Below, piece by piece: positions 33,536-45,801 of a DNA stretch of 64,000 nucleotides (position 1 is the stretch's first letter; each line of letters opens with the position of its first letter). Below the pieces are notes generated by a model. It had not been told where the DNA came from, did no database searches, and saw nothing but the letters and a program-made list of their open reading frames with translations. Source of the DNA: Sanguinoderma infundibulare (lineage: Eukaryota; Basidiomycota; Agaricomycetes; Polyporales; Polyporaceae); the NCBI GenBank assembly GCA_032821775.1, contig JAVLRN010000003.1:1922001-1986000 (forward strand). The letters run 5' to 3'. The position numbers were made by a program, and so were the translations under genes.

Positions 33536-33869
33536 GTCCTCCACTTATTGGCCAACCGCTGCGCGTGGAAAGAAGACACGAAAACATGTAGATATTAATA
33601 TCGACCGCACGCCGCGCTCACGGTACCACTGTAACGATACTCTGTAACGCCCACCTTGCTCTCCGACACGCACCCCCGCAACGATGATGTAGCATTCCCC
33701 GCCAGCGATTGTATACCATCGAGCGCAAGTAGTTCTTGTCATGATATTGCAGCAGTAGAGTGAGAATGATGAAAGGGTACAAGTTACAACGTCGGGCAGC
33801 ATAGATCCAAATCGACTGGAAGCTCAAACACATGGGAAGTACGCTTGTAGAGGACTGGCACGGAGAGGA
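33536..33869. other. Convergent 3' region between SUP35 and RBR gene 1
   Basis: About 330 bases with no gene. It contains an AT-rich stretch suitable for both 3' UTRs. It marks the left border of the duplicated module. Confidence 0.5.
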
Positions 33870-36398
33870 CTAGTAGTCTCGGAACAAGGTGCAGCGACGG
33901 TAGTGGCTCGTCACCGCTCCTGAGATTTCATTTGTGGACACCGACTGCACGATGAGGGCTCCGCAGAGGTAGCAAAAGTGCCTGCCAAAGAATCGCAAGT
34001 GAGTGAGTGTACCACAATCGACACGGCCCGAATATTCGGGGACTGACGCGTTGCAGCCGGGCGCCATGCACTTTCAGAAAACGTTGGATGTGAGTTTGGT
34101 AGAGGCGTACAACTTCCAAGCCGGACTCACCGTCATGTGGTTGCAACCGTCGATCTTCTCTGCCGGTGTTTGGCATCTTGCACAGGCAAGGTCAAGGTCC
34201 ACGCTCGAGTCGATCACCCCCCATTCGCGAAACGGCGGACGGGGGACCCACCTGGACAGTGCTTCCATCCGCGTTGGTCCATGAGGTGGTTGAGCTCGGA
34301 CGTGCCGTCGCACGAGTGCTTCACGCCGCCGATCTTGATCGCTTGAGAGCAGAGCTTGCACCACGCGTAGCCGCAGCCGCGGAGGGGGCAGACGATCTCT
34401 TTCGCCTCTTGGTACTCGGCCTTGTCCACGAAGATCGTGTTCGAACATCTGCAGAGGTGGCCGTGAGTGAGTGCTGTGTGTGCGTGCGCGTAGCGATTCG
34501 GCAAGGACGTACTTGCGGCAGTGGATGACGGTCGAGAAGGGGGCCATCTGCATCTCGGTGTATATCTCGTAGTGCTTCTGGTCCAAGCCGAGCTGCAAGA
34601 TCGCGACCTCGTCCAGCTCTGGGCACGGCGTGTGAGTATTTGAATCTGCGAAAAAAAGCGGGGCAATGAGCAAAGTTACCTCCGTGCACAGAGCGGTCCT
34701 TGTTCGCCTGGCAGGTCGGGCAGATGATGGGGAAGCGGTGGTCCTCGATCTTCGAGACGGCGAACGCTCGGAGGCACGGTAGGCAGTACGAGTGGCCGCA
34801 AGACATCTCCCATGCGAGGTGATCGCCTTGGTAGCTTTCGAAGCAGATGCCGCAGTCGAAGAACGTGGGCTGGATGTCCTTGAGCTCCGTCAGCTGTCGC
34901 TCGAGCTGCTTGTCTTCGTCATCAAAAGCTTGCTGCATTTTGATGGCGAGCGCGTCGGCGACGTCGTAGTCTGACGCATCGAATACCGGCTTTTGCTTGT
35001 CCTGCACTGGAGGACGAGTAGTGGTTGAAGATTTAGAGACAGGAGCATCTCCCCATCCGAGGAGTACGCCAAGAAAGCCTCGAGGCGCCTTTGGTGGTTT
35101 GGTGGGCGACAACCGACTTGAGCGGCTTTCGTTACGTTGCGTTTGTGTCGAATTTTGCCAACGCTCGCATTCGACCTTCAGCTTCTCGACCTCCTCCTCA
35201 CGCTCGAGCACCTTGTCTTCTAGGCCCGAGACCTCGTCGTTCAGCCGTTGTTTGTCAGACTCCAGATTCTCCTTCTCCTTCTCGAGCGACAGCACGCGTG
35301 CCTGCAATCTGAGGAACTGCAGACTCGCGTCTAGCGCGAGCTGTGCCCACTCGGAGGTGAACCCGTTGCGGCGGGCAACGAAGATGTCTCCAGAGCAGTG
35401 TGCGAGGAGCTGCGCTTGCCACTGAACCGTGCTATCGGACAGAAGGTGCTCGTCATAGCGTAGAAGGTTGGCGAGGTACTCTGCCGTGGATCTGACTGAA
35501 TTCGTGAAGATGAACGCTGCGCCGTTGGGGTGTTTATCGGGGCGGGGATGTGAGTCGAAGATGAAGAAGAGTTCGGCGGGAACGTCGGAGAGACAAAAAC
35601 AGGCTATGATCTCTGGTGGACGGGTGATGATGACGCAGGTCGAGGCGGAATGCTGTTTGGTGTACTCCGCGATCTTTCTGAAATAAAATGGCGGATAAAT
35701 AGACGTAAGAAAGGAAGGATATCACTTTGCACGACGTACTTGATCAGCTTTTCGAAATACGGGAGGCTCGCCTGTCCGTAGTCGGAGCTCAACAACTCCA
35801 CAGACTGCTGGAAGATGGGAGCTTTGTATATTTCTTCCACGGACAAATGGGCGGAAGTTGACCAAGAAAGACATGGCTGCAGGATGTCCTGAGATGTTGC
35901 CCCGGTTAATGAACAAGATGACGTCTCCGATAGACACCCGCTGGAATCGCTCACTTCGAGAAACTTGCGCTTCATCAATTCTTCGACAAGTTGCACGCTG
36001 CCAAGCCCTGTCGAGTGAAGCCCGAGCACGATCCTCGCGCAGTTGAGAGCGGCGAGGCCACAAGCAGATACGCCGCCACCGGCCTGACTATACTGACTAC
36101 GGCCTGGATGTGTAACAACATACTCAGCGGTCTTGCCGGATAATAGACTTGCAATTTTATCCTTGTCCTTGCTACCGTTTGGCACCTGTGGTGTCGAAGA
36201 AATGTGTGAGCTGCGGTAGGGCAGCTTGCCATGCTTTCGATGTATTAGTCTGTGCTCAGACTCTACAAGCATTGCCTCTTGTTTCTCTTGTAAGGCGTCG
36301 TTGTATTTCTTGACTTTGGGGGTCCAACGATTAACCTGGAGAGAGTGGTCAGAAGAAGAGAATCCTCCGCGAATAGGGGAGCTGCAGCATGCATTCAA
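33870..36398 (-). CDS. RBR (RING-IBR-RING2) ubiquitin ligase with N-terminal cysteine-peptidase-like domain, copy 1
   Basis: Minus-strand gene with about seven introns. The C-terminal third is a complete RBR: RING1 (CGICFESYQGDH...CGHSYC...CLRAF...CPTCQ), IBR (FVDKAEYQEAKEIVCPLRG, CGYAWCKLCSQ) and RING2 (HCPGCQTPAEKIDGCNHMTC, then HFCYLCGAL). The Cys after CNHMT is the predicted thioester-forming residue, so the ligase should be active. A coiled coil (residues about 300-350) precedes it. The N-terminal domain has QYSQAGGGVSACGLAALN and later IIACFCLSDV, IFDSHPRPDKHPNGAAFIF; a Gln-Cys pair followed by Asp-x-His suggests a papain-like peptidase fold. The start is uncertain: the paralogue's ATG is GTG here (about 36177), so either an upstream ATG (up to 36398) or an upstream exon is used. 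It is head to head with the giant GTPase gene. Confidence 0.82.
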
Positions 36399-36778
36399 TA
36401 ATGACCATAGGAGGCCCAGAGCGACTCAGAGGCGCCCGAGAAGCGCTTCACTATGACTGGCAGTCCTACGCTGCTGGCGCGAGTTGCGCACGGTCACGAT
36501 CCTCCCCGTCCTCCACGCGACGAATCCGGATTTTGGACGCGTCTTGAACTTGTTCGTGGCCTGGCACCGGCCGTGGAGCGATGTTGTCCGTGTCCGCTCC
36601 TCGACGTTCTTCTCTCCCCGCCCAAGCATGGTCCTGTTATTGCATCACAGTTCATTTCGTCTCCTAAGTATGCTCCCGAACGGCAAGCAATCATTGACAA
36701 TATCGGGACTTTCGATAGCATATATGGCGTCCCCTGAACCAGCTTTGCTCTCCTTGCACGCTTTCTGTTTCTCCCATC
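36399..36778. promoter_or_regulatory. Divergent intergenic region of module copy 1
   Basis: About 380 bases between the RBR gene and the giant gene. No TATA box or clear repeat. A shared promoter is inferred from the same head-to-head arrangement in copy 2. Confidence 0.45.
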
Positions 36779-39700
36779 ATGGCCACTTGGGATGTAGAGA
36801 ATTCGCGGTTCTTCGATGAGCTCTCTGAATCGGAAACCGACAGCGACGTTAACGATGGTCAGTCACGGTAATGTTGTCGTCTTCCTGTCAGGACTGTCTG
36901 ACCGAATGTTGCAGGTACCAATATTGACTTGAAGGATGAGACAATGCAAGACGCGCAGGTCCTGAAGGACGAGTGGTCAGAAGTATGGTTGCAGTCATTT
37001 GCCCTCATTTCAACTCATCCTGACGGCCCAGGACGTCTCGCGTGCGTCGCCCGCCCAGACTCAGAGTGATACAGCAGTCAATAGGGATGGAAATGGCAGT
37101 GAGCGATTCTCTTGTGGCATTGTTCGTGTTGTAGATAAACACGCGTTCGCAGCTCGGCCCAGATCAGAAGGTTCGAATGGCCTTGACCTCGCAGATTCAG
37201 TTCCAGGTCTGTACCGCGTCTTGGATCTCATCCATGACAGGGGCAGCGGCGGTCTAGGTGAGACTCCGTACTCTAGCATTTGCAAGGACCACTGAGTGAC
37301 AAATATGTTGGTCAGTCGACAAGATCATCATTGAACAGGATTCTTTGGGCCGTTTGATCAACGATCTTCGCCCTGGTGCCTACACCTCGATTACGAAGGT
37401 TGACTTCTCAGCTCTTGACAGCGTGCTGGTGAAGCCGATAGGGTTGTATGGCAGCAAGTCTGCCATCGTTGAGTTCCTTCTCAAGAAGAAGGTCGTGAAC
37501 GACAAGACGTACGTGGTCGATATATGCTACCCATATCTCCGTTGTTCACTGGCTACTAGAGCTGCGGCTATGCTTCAAAGGTCAGACTCATCTGTTCCCA
37601 CTCAACCGCCTTTGCGCCCAGGAATGTATATTCTCCGCCAAGCGCCGGAGGCAGTCGTGTACGTCATATACTGGCCGGAGGACGCTACATGGGACGACAA
37701 CTGCGTCTCATCTGTTCGCAAGAATCGGGTTACCTTCATGAGGTATGGTCGCTTGCTTTGTTTTCGGCTGCACCATCAACACGTGTGCTGCCCAAATCAG
37801 GTACCTTACGAAGATCGCCGACCAAGTTGTGTGCTTGATGTCAGACGAACACGCGGAAGCTATGCTCTGGAGAAGAGACAGCCTTGACAACGATGAAGGA
37901 AACATCGATGACGATGACAACGACCGACTCTTCGCATTCGAGGTGTCCAAGACGAACGAGCAGGAGGAGGGTGTCACAGCCCGCCCAGGCTTCGAGGTGA
38001 GACGTTTGCGTGATGGGCAAAGGCAAACGGACTGAAGCCCCCACAGCTCCGAACAGCCATGTTGTCCTCTGATCGCTCGGCCAATGTTTCGTCGAAATCG
38101 GGCGTTATATGCGCTCGTCTCGTAAGAGGAGGAACGCACCAGGGCTTCGTCACAGCCCAGTACGTCCCAGAAGAGGTGGCGTCCCGTCGTGTCGCCCAGA
38201 CGCAGACAAAGCTTTGGGTCAAGGACTTACTGTGGGTGCTTTTCCGGCCACCCTTTCTGACTCAGCCGCTTACAGACATGATGTAGACAACGCCGAGCTA
38301 TCCGTTTGCACGATGCGCTCTCCGCGGATGCGCTTCATATTTTGTTGAAGCTCGGACTTCGGCACGGAGTTCAAGACGCTGTCCGCAAGTATGGGAACGA
38401 GGTTTCGAATGTCAAGAAGTCAGCACGAGACGAACTGGTGCAAGATCTGGAAGATTCCATCTCACATATCGATGCCGACGTCGAGCACCTTTCGAAGAGC
38501 CTCGAGGACGTACTGATGACGCAGGTTTTCCTGAAATTCCCGTACGTTATGATGCAATGTTTCCGTCCAGTGGCGAGCGTCTCTTATGGTCGTGTTAAGG
38601 ATCCTCGCTCAAGACTGTCCACAAGCACCAATTGACGGTACGAGACACGCTTATTGCTTCGGCATCTCGGGTTCAATTCAACTTGGCCCAGATCGAATTC
38701 CCAAACTTTGTGCCATGTACGAAGATGTAGCGCCGTTGATACAGGACGCGCATGAACACGCGAGGCTCAACACAGTGAAGATGGACAAGTACAAGGTCTT
38801 GAAGGATCGTATCTTGATTCTGGACCACGTCCTGAGCTCAAACCCCGATATGGACGAGGACCAGTTGGACGAGCTGATCTCTTCAATTCTGAAGCATGGT
38901 GTTTCTGGCAAGTCCGCGGTTCGAGGCAGTGGCCTGTTCTCGAACCTCGCTGGTTACATCTTTGGCTCCGATTCGTCTGCATCGTCTCACGACCCTGCCG
39001 TCGTCTCTGTTCCTGAGAGTGTCCTCAACATCAGTGACCGGGAGTTCTTCGCTCGTATAGCCTTGATCGTCGACCGTTATCCTCAGCTGTCCACCCCAAT
39101 AACCGAAGTAACGGAATATGCGCACAAGTACTTCCACACAGTCGCGAGGAGGGAGGCGCAGGAGCTTTCCCAGAAGATTCGGAAGATCCAACGTGACGTC
39201 TGCGCCGAACGCATCAAACGTCGCATCGCCAGCGAGCAGCGGAGCTTATTGGAGGACTTGCGTGTGGATATACTGCGCACATTGCAGGAGGACTTGGAGC
39301 GCAATCCGTCCAGGTGCGTGATGACGCATGAGATCAGGGAACCTTGCGGCTAATGCGAATATGGTACAGGAGCATCACCACAATCCTGCATATCGAAGCA
39401 CAGACCTCGCAATGCAAGCCTTCTATATCGAGTCGTCTGCTACTCCTAATATTCGTCTCTAGGGCGCTCCGGACCCATAGACCTCAAGATCGTGATGGTC
39501 GAGGAGATTTACACGCATCCCCAAGTTCGATACAACATTCGCCCGATCGAGCTCAAGGAAGACGATGCGCACCGCATCCACGAGGATGAGAGTCATATCC
39601 CGACCCCTCAGGTGCATTTACATTCGGGGTCAACGTTCAGCTTACCTGCCGATATGATGCTCGTGTAAGTGTCCTTCAGGGATCTCTTTGTGTGATAATT

Positions 39701-42700
39701 ACTGAAAGAAAGCAGCTACGTCCACCTGCTCCAGAGATCTCGCTGTCTCCTGGTCACGCGAGATCGTACGGGCGCAGCTAGGGTCTACTTGTCCGCCATG
39801 CCGCACCTCTCCCAAGCGGTCGTTAGGCGTCCCATGAAGGAGCTCAAGCGCGACAAGATCGGCGACGACATGTTGCTCGCATATGACGAGAGCAAGCGCA
39901 TCCTAGCTGTGTGCGGTATGTCAGGTGCAGGCGTGAGTATCTTCGTCTCTACCAAACCTAGGCCCTCGCTCTAACCCCTGGAGACGGCACAGACTGAAGC
40001 TCGCCTTCAATTGCACACCTTTGCCTTCGACGAATCCTACACATCATTGCAGGGTATGGGAAGCCCGGTGATTCTTAGTTCCTGGTACGACACCGCAGTA
40101 ACGATTAGGCATATGGAGTTCGTGAACAGTAACGAGGAACTGGTCTTCGTCGACAACCACTCCCGTGCACGGGTATTCTCGCTTGTAACTCAACAGTTCC
40201 GGTACGCTCTGCTTTTATTTTGGTGGCGTTCTTTAGTGAGCCTCACATTGCACGGAAGTCCTGCCTCCCTTCAACTGCAGGGCAAACCATCATCGATCCA
40301 TTCAACACCCGATGGGTCCTGCATGTTTGTTGTAGAAGAGCCTCACGACGACGCAGTTAGTGCCACACTGCGCGCTTACCATTGGTCCAGCTTCGGTTCG
40401 TCCGAAGGCATCAAGGTCGATATCCCGAAGACATTTGTTGGGGAATGCGTTGTCACGTCCCTGTTATCCAGCAGCAACGTGTACTTGCTTGGTCTCGACC
40501 TTCCTGCTCTGACCTTGCGATCTTTCAAGTTCACGATTACCAGTCGTATCACGGAGTTTACCTTCAAGAAGAAAGGCGAGCCAAGGCCCGGTCGTAAGGA
40601 CAAGGTGACTCAGCACAACTCTCTCCTCGACTGCCACGCGGAGGTTTGGACCCGTTTCCCTGTCGTACCTGCGGTGCGTCGGCAGACCGTCGTCTCTGCT
40701 CTTCGCGAGCCGCATGCTCTTCTCTTCGTCTCGAACACCCCAACATCGCCTTTCGCATCCCACTTCGCGGCGCTCATCGAGGAGTTCGAACGAGTCACTC
40801 GGAAGCCCACCGGCGATGAGCTGAAGAACATCCGGATCTCGACGTTGACTCACGAACTTTTCCTCGCGAAGTGCCCAATCGTTCCCTCGACTTTCCACGC
40901 TGGCGAATGGCTCGTCGAGCTCTTGTGCTTGATTCCGATTCACATCGCTGTCACTCGAGACAACCGTTTCGTCCCGCTCAAGGACGGCGTGTGGTCCGCT
41001 GATCTTGAACGTTCACTGCTCGGCGCCGACGTGGCGAAGATCATCGATAATCTCTCATTTGGGTGGTACGAATCGCTCTTCCAGTCGTACATGGCGACCA
41101 AGGTACGCGCGAGTGCTCTTCATGTTAGCTGTTTGCGGCGTGCTGAAGGTTTCGCACCTCGGTAGCCTGTCAAGGTGGTATCGTCTATGGGTACGTCTCT
41201 TGAACATGATGAATGGGGCCAGCATCTCATGTTTTAAACAGGAGAGCAATCCGTAGGAAAGAGTTTCGCTCTGAACCACCTTGTCGACACTTCGTTCGCC
41301 GGGTCTGCTATGCGGACCACTGAGGGCGTGTGGATGTCAGTGACGCCAACAGACGAGGCGCTCATTGTTGCCCTCGACTTCGAGGGTGTGTCGTGTCTTC
41401 TGCGATTGGCTCTCTTCTTCTGACGCATTTCCTCGGCCTACAGGCGTTCACAGCATCGAACGTTCTGCGCAAGAAGACACATTGCTCGTCTTATTCAACA
41501 CCGCAATCTCGAATCTAGTGAGCCTCGCTGCTGAACCTCGCTCGCGTTTATTACCGACTGCTTTGCTCTTGCAGGTCCTCTTCCGCAACAACTTCGCCCT
41601 CTCCCGAGATATCACTGGACTCTTCCAGTCATTCCAGTCTTCTGCATCGGTTTTAGATCCGGAGGCCAACCCCATGCTCTTCCAGTCAACGCTCTCCATC
41701 ATTATCAAGGTACGAGAGGATCGTGCAAGTTCTCTGCGCTTGGACGTACTTTTGACGTTGTCTGTCACTTTTCGTAGGACGTCGTGGACTCTGACAAGAA
41801 AGACATTACGAAGGAGTAGGGTCCTATCCATGTATCATGATGTCGGACTTAGAGGTACTTCTTCATTAGGTTCTACCTCAAGTTCCAGCAAATCGTCCAA
41901 GCGGAGCAAGCCATGAATTTTATTTCGCGTTTGCATCAGAACCGTCTGGACATCGTTCCGTGGCCGGTGATCGAATCGAAGCAGTTTTATACCCTCTTCA
42001 AGACGATCAAGAAGCGACTGGACCAGCAGCCTATCACGCATCAGGGTGGAGCCGTCTTCTTGCAGACGATGAAGACGCTCATGGCGAAGCTGAAGGTACG
42101 TCGTGACCATTCAATTCTGAACTATGATGGGCTGACACTTATGCAGGCAAACGACTGGGGAGCAATGTCACGTACGTTGATTGCTGCAACATTCACGATC
42201 ATACGTTTCTCACTTCGGCCCTTCAGAGAATCTGGCAGCTCATCGCACCCACCTGCTACTATCTCTACTGCCAAAAGCCCTTGCGTTCGGTGCTGCGGAG
42301 GTGATGCCTGACTTCGAACCACTCACGGTGCGTTCTGTCGGATGCGCATGTACACAACTCGGGGTATTTACACATAACATGGAACAGAATTTTGATACTG
42401 CCACCGTGATCGACAGCGAGGATAGGGCTGTACGCCTCTATGTGGGCGAGGCGGGTCCACAAGGTCAGCCTGGAAGTCAAGACGAAGGGCTACTTGATCT
42501 GTGCGAATCTTGGGACTTCTACAGCCGCCGCTTCTTCTATCTGGAACAGGTTTGGAGGCGACGTCTTCAAGAGAGTCTAGACCAGATTGTGGATGCACGC
42601 ATTGAACATGTCCGCGCCTGGCTTCAAGCGAACACGGCGAAGTTTGGTCCTGCCCATGCAGATGTGCAACAACTCTTCCGGATATTCGACGCGACCATCG

Positions 42701-45700
42701 TTGACCTCAAAGCTCGCGTTCGCTTGTGTGCGACGCAATGTGCTTCCTGCAACCTTACGTGCATCCTTGGACACGACCATGACGGCTCTCACTCATGCCG
42801 GACGGACCATCGATGCGTGCGCAATTGTCAGTTTGAAGGCACGAATCATGGCGATTCTGAACCTTGTGGTCTCCCGTAAGTTGCCTTCTTCAACGCTTCC
42901 TGCAGTCGTGTTCCACTCAACGGTTCATCGTAGGGCTGGTCATCCTGGGTCGCATTTGTAAGTCTTCTGGCGCCTGGTATTCAACGTTTGCTCATTGCTT
43001 GTAGGTGCGACGTGACAGCGCATTTGTGTGGTCAGCCTTGCAAGCTCAGCGGCAAGAAAGGGTGCCAAGAAGCATGTGTCAAGGTGCGTGTCTTCTCCAT
43101 ATGTCGGGGTTTGCGTTGAGACTGAGACTTTGCATAGTCGGTTGACCATGAAGGCGACAAACATTTATGTTCAACGACCACACATGAATGCGGAATGGTT
43201 AGTGGCTTATTGCGTGCTGAATCACAGGGTTGAACGTTTTGACTTAACTTTCGTTTCATTCCAGGCATGCAGTCTGTCAAACGTGCACGTGTCCAACGGA
43301 CGTGTCTTCGCTTGTAGTGGTTTGTGTCGTATCCCGAGGTATGTGATGACGACATCTATCTCATTATCGATCTAAATGGCGTACTTCTAGCAACGTCCCG
43401 CATAGTGAACATCGCTGCGATAATGCTCAGTGTCCCATTGAGTGTCAGCTATGCAAGCGTCTCTGTTCCGGACGGGACCACCTGCACGGACTGGATCCTG
43501 GCGCTGTTCACCTGTGTGGGTACGTAAATCTCTTATAAATCATGATTTGGAATGTATATTAACCATTCTCGCTATGCAGGCAAGAACATGCGTGTTCTGC
43601 GCTGTGTAAAGCACCCGGGATCTGTCAGATCGAGACTGCTCCGCAATCTGTGGAGGCCACGTTCACCGGCAAACATGAGAGTTTCCAGTATACTAAGGTA
43701 TGTAGTTTGTTCCATTTCTATCGACGACAATATCTCATCCCAACGTCGCAGTATTCACAAGGTAATCCCATCATACGGTATGCCGCATCTGTTGGTAACC
43801 AGCTCTTGCCAGTGTCGAGACGACTTCCGTGTGCAATCGTCATACCTGCTGGGAAGACTTCTCACCACGGAGACCACACGCATGACCTTGGATCAAAACC
43901 GTTCCACTACTGCGAGGAAAGGTCAGCATGCGGGAACTATTTTCAAATGGAATGCATTGCTCAGATCCTTATTAGGTGTCCCGATTGCGGTTATTTCTGC
44001 ACCCTGCCGCTGGGTATGTGGAGTCCGAGAACCAAGTAATCATGTAATCTTACCATATTATAGGTCACACGCAGAAGGAACACGACACGAGCCACGGCTC
44101 CATGTCGAAAACGCGATGGGCAATCGATGGGCCTGATGGCACTGTCCTCGAGGTGAACGGTCGCAAATTCGGATCGGACGATGATGGAGCCCCCATGCTT
44201 TGCTCGTTGTACTGCCAGTCTCTAGGACGTCATGCTCATATCGACTGGTGCCGTGCCAACTGTGCTCTCCAGGGACGGTGCGGCGGAACTGATCATGAGC
44301 ATATCACTACACCCATGCAACCAGAGCCTAAGAAGGCGAAGGATTGGGTCACACATGATTTATATTGGAAGCGCACCGGTAGGTTAGAGCCCCTTTCAGG
44401 TTCAGGATAAATTATCTCACCACGGTGGATTTGAAGGCTTCAAGGGTATGACTTTCCCGCCGCAGTAAAGTTCTGCCCTAACTTTCGCCCGATATAGATC
44501 CATACTCTCAAGAGGATCAGGCCAATTTCGCAAAATGGTACGTCGACTTCAGCTAAGTTTTAATGCAATGCTCCTCACAAGTCAACTGCAGCGACAGTAT
44601 GTGCAATGGTACGCCGTGGGCAGCATCCAACTTGGTAGGCTTGCTCACTGACGACTAAATATGCAGGGCCAGAGCATGATGCCCAGCCTTCGTACTGCAT
44701 CCTGCCTATTTTCCATCCCCGACGTAAACCGCGGGAGTCTCCTCCCAGTGGCGCTCGCTATATTTCCAACGACGGACACGCGTTTGCGTGCCCAAACCCG
44801 GTAGTTGCGGGGCAGGCCTTCCATGTGTGCGTCTTCACAAACTTCGCTATCATCGGGCTATGTTCATATCCCTCACAGAATCTTTGTTATCGACAAGTGA
44901 GCTACGTGCGGGTTCTCCGATAAACATGAACTTAACACATACTACAGGTCTGGATCTATGGCATGCACTGATCGTTTGCCGCTGCAGAACACTCCTACTA
45001 CTACCAAAATTAGAAGGACTCACAACCATAGGCTAGGTGCAGTGTATTCCTCCCTTCACAGCTTCTGGGAGGCCCGGTATCGTTCCATTACGACAAGTGG
45101 AGGAGCTGGACGCAGGGATGCATACACCGTCATTCTATTCAACGATCACGCCACCCCGGGTATTTCGAACGACTTCAACAGTTCCCCCGAGCAGCTTTTG
45201 AACATTATCCTTCATTATGGTCCTGATGGGGGAACCAATTTCTCAGTTGCCATGCAGGCGGCTCAACGGTCTATGGAGACCCATTGGAGCACCGAGCGGT
45301 AGAGCATCGGTTTCTCATGGTATCGAGATGGTTGTCGCTTACGAGTATCATTGCAGCGCGCCTGTCGTCGTCTTCCTTTCGGATGGTGAATGCCCGAGCC
45401 CCGATACGGCAATGCAGGACATCAGTCGTCGTGCCATCGCCCTCGGGTCAGTATACATCAGAAGATGATCGAGGTCGGGACTAACCTTTGAGTAGGAATC
45501 CACTCTCCTTCCACGCGGTCGCGTTTGGTCCAGGTTCAGGATCGCTTGAACAAATGACGCGGATCGCTCAAGATGTCGAGAGGAGTGCTCCGCAAGGTGC
45601 TAGTACTGGTACTATCGGCTCCCAGAACCCTGTCTCTTCCGCCTATCACCAAGCTCTGGACACGGTACGCAAATGTTTGGTGGCTGGCTATCTTTGCGTT

Positions 45701-45801
45701 CAACGTGTCTTCCGCAGGTACGGCTAGCCCAAACCTTCCTTGGGATTGCGGAGTCGCTGTCCAAACCGAGAGGCGCTCTGTTCCGCGGCTGGCGCGGCTG
45801 A
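36779..45801 (+). CDS. Giant GBP/VLIG-like GTPase with Cys/His clusters and VWA domain, copy 1
   Basis: A roughly 9-kb gene with more than 30 short exons, starting MATWDVENSRFF. Order of regions: (1) a conserved N-terminal domain (PGLYRVLDLIHDRGSGGLV, IGLYGSKSAIVEFL, 37200-38230); (2) coiled coil (38340-39310); (3) a beta-rich, possibly propeller-like part (39480-40850), e.g. RILAVCGMSGAG; (4) a large G domain (41160-42100) with P-loop GEQSVGKS, TTEGVWM, G3 DFEG and a KD pair where GBPs have RD; (5) helices; (6) Cys/His clusters (42720-44060) such as CKLSGKKGCQEAC and CQLCKRLC; (7) CPDCGYFC then HDTSHGSMSKTRW; (8) a VWA domain (44830-45801) with MIDAS DKSGS, GGTNF, FLSDGE. All frames I checked are intact. 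The biochemical role is unknown; GTPase and metal-dependent adhesion functions are inferred. Confidence 0.85.
40853..42092 (+). repeat. Near-identical tract 1 (GTPase domain), partner 53220-54475
   Basis: Exons and introns match the second giant gene almost base for base, with scattered single differences and one 6-9 base indel in an intron near 41405. The flanking coding sequence is clearly more diverged. Confidence 0.85.
42870..44220 (+). repeat. Near-identical tract 2 (Cys/His clusters), partner 55250-56602
   Basis: Constant offset of 12382 bases. By eye about a dozen differences over the last 900 bases, introns included. The right border is sharp: identity is complete up to about 44219 and falls abruptly afterwards. 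Confidence 0.88.
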
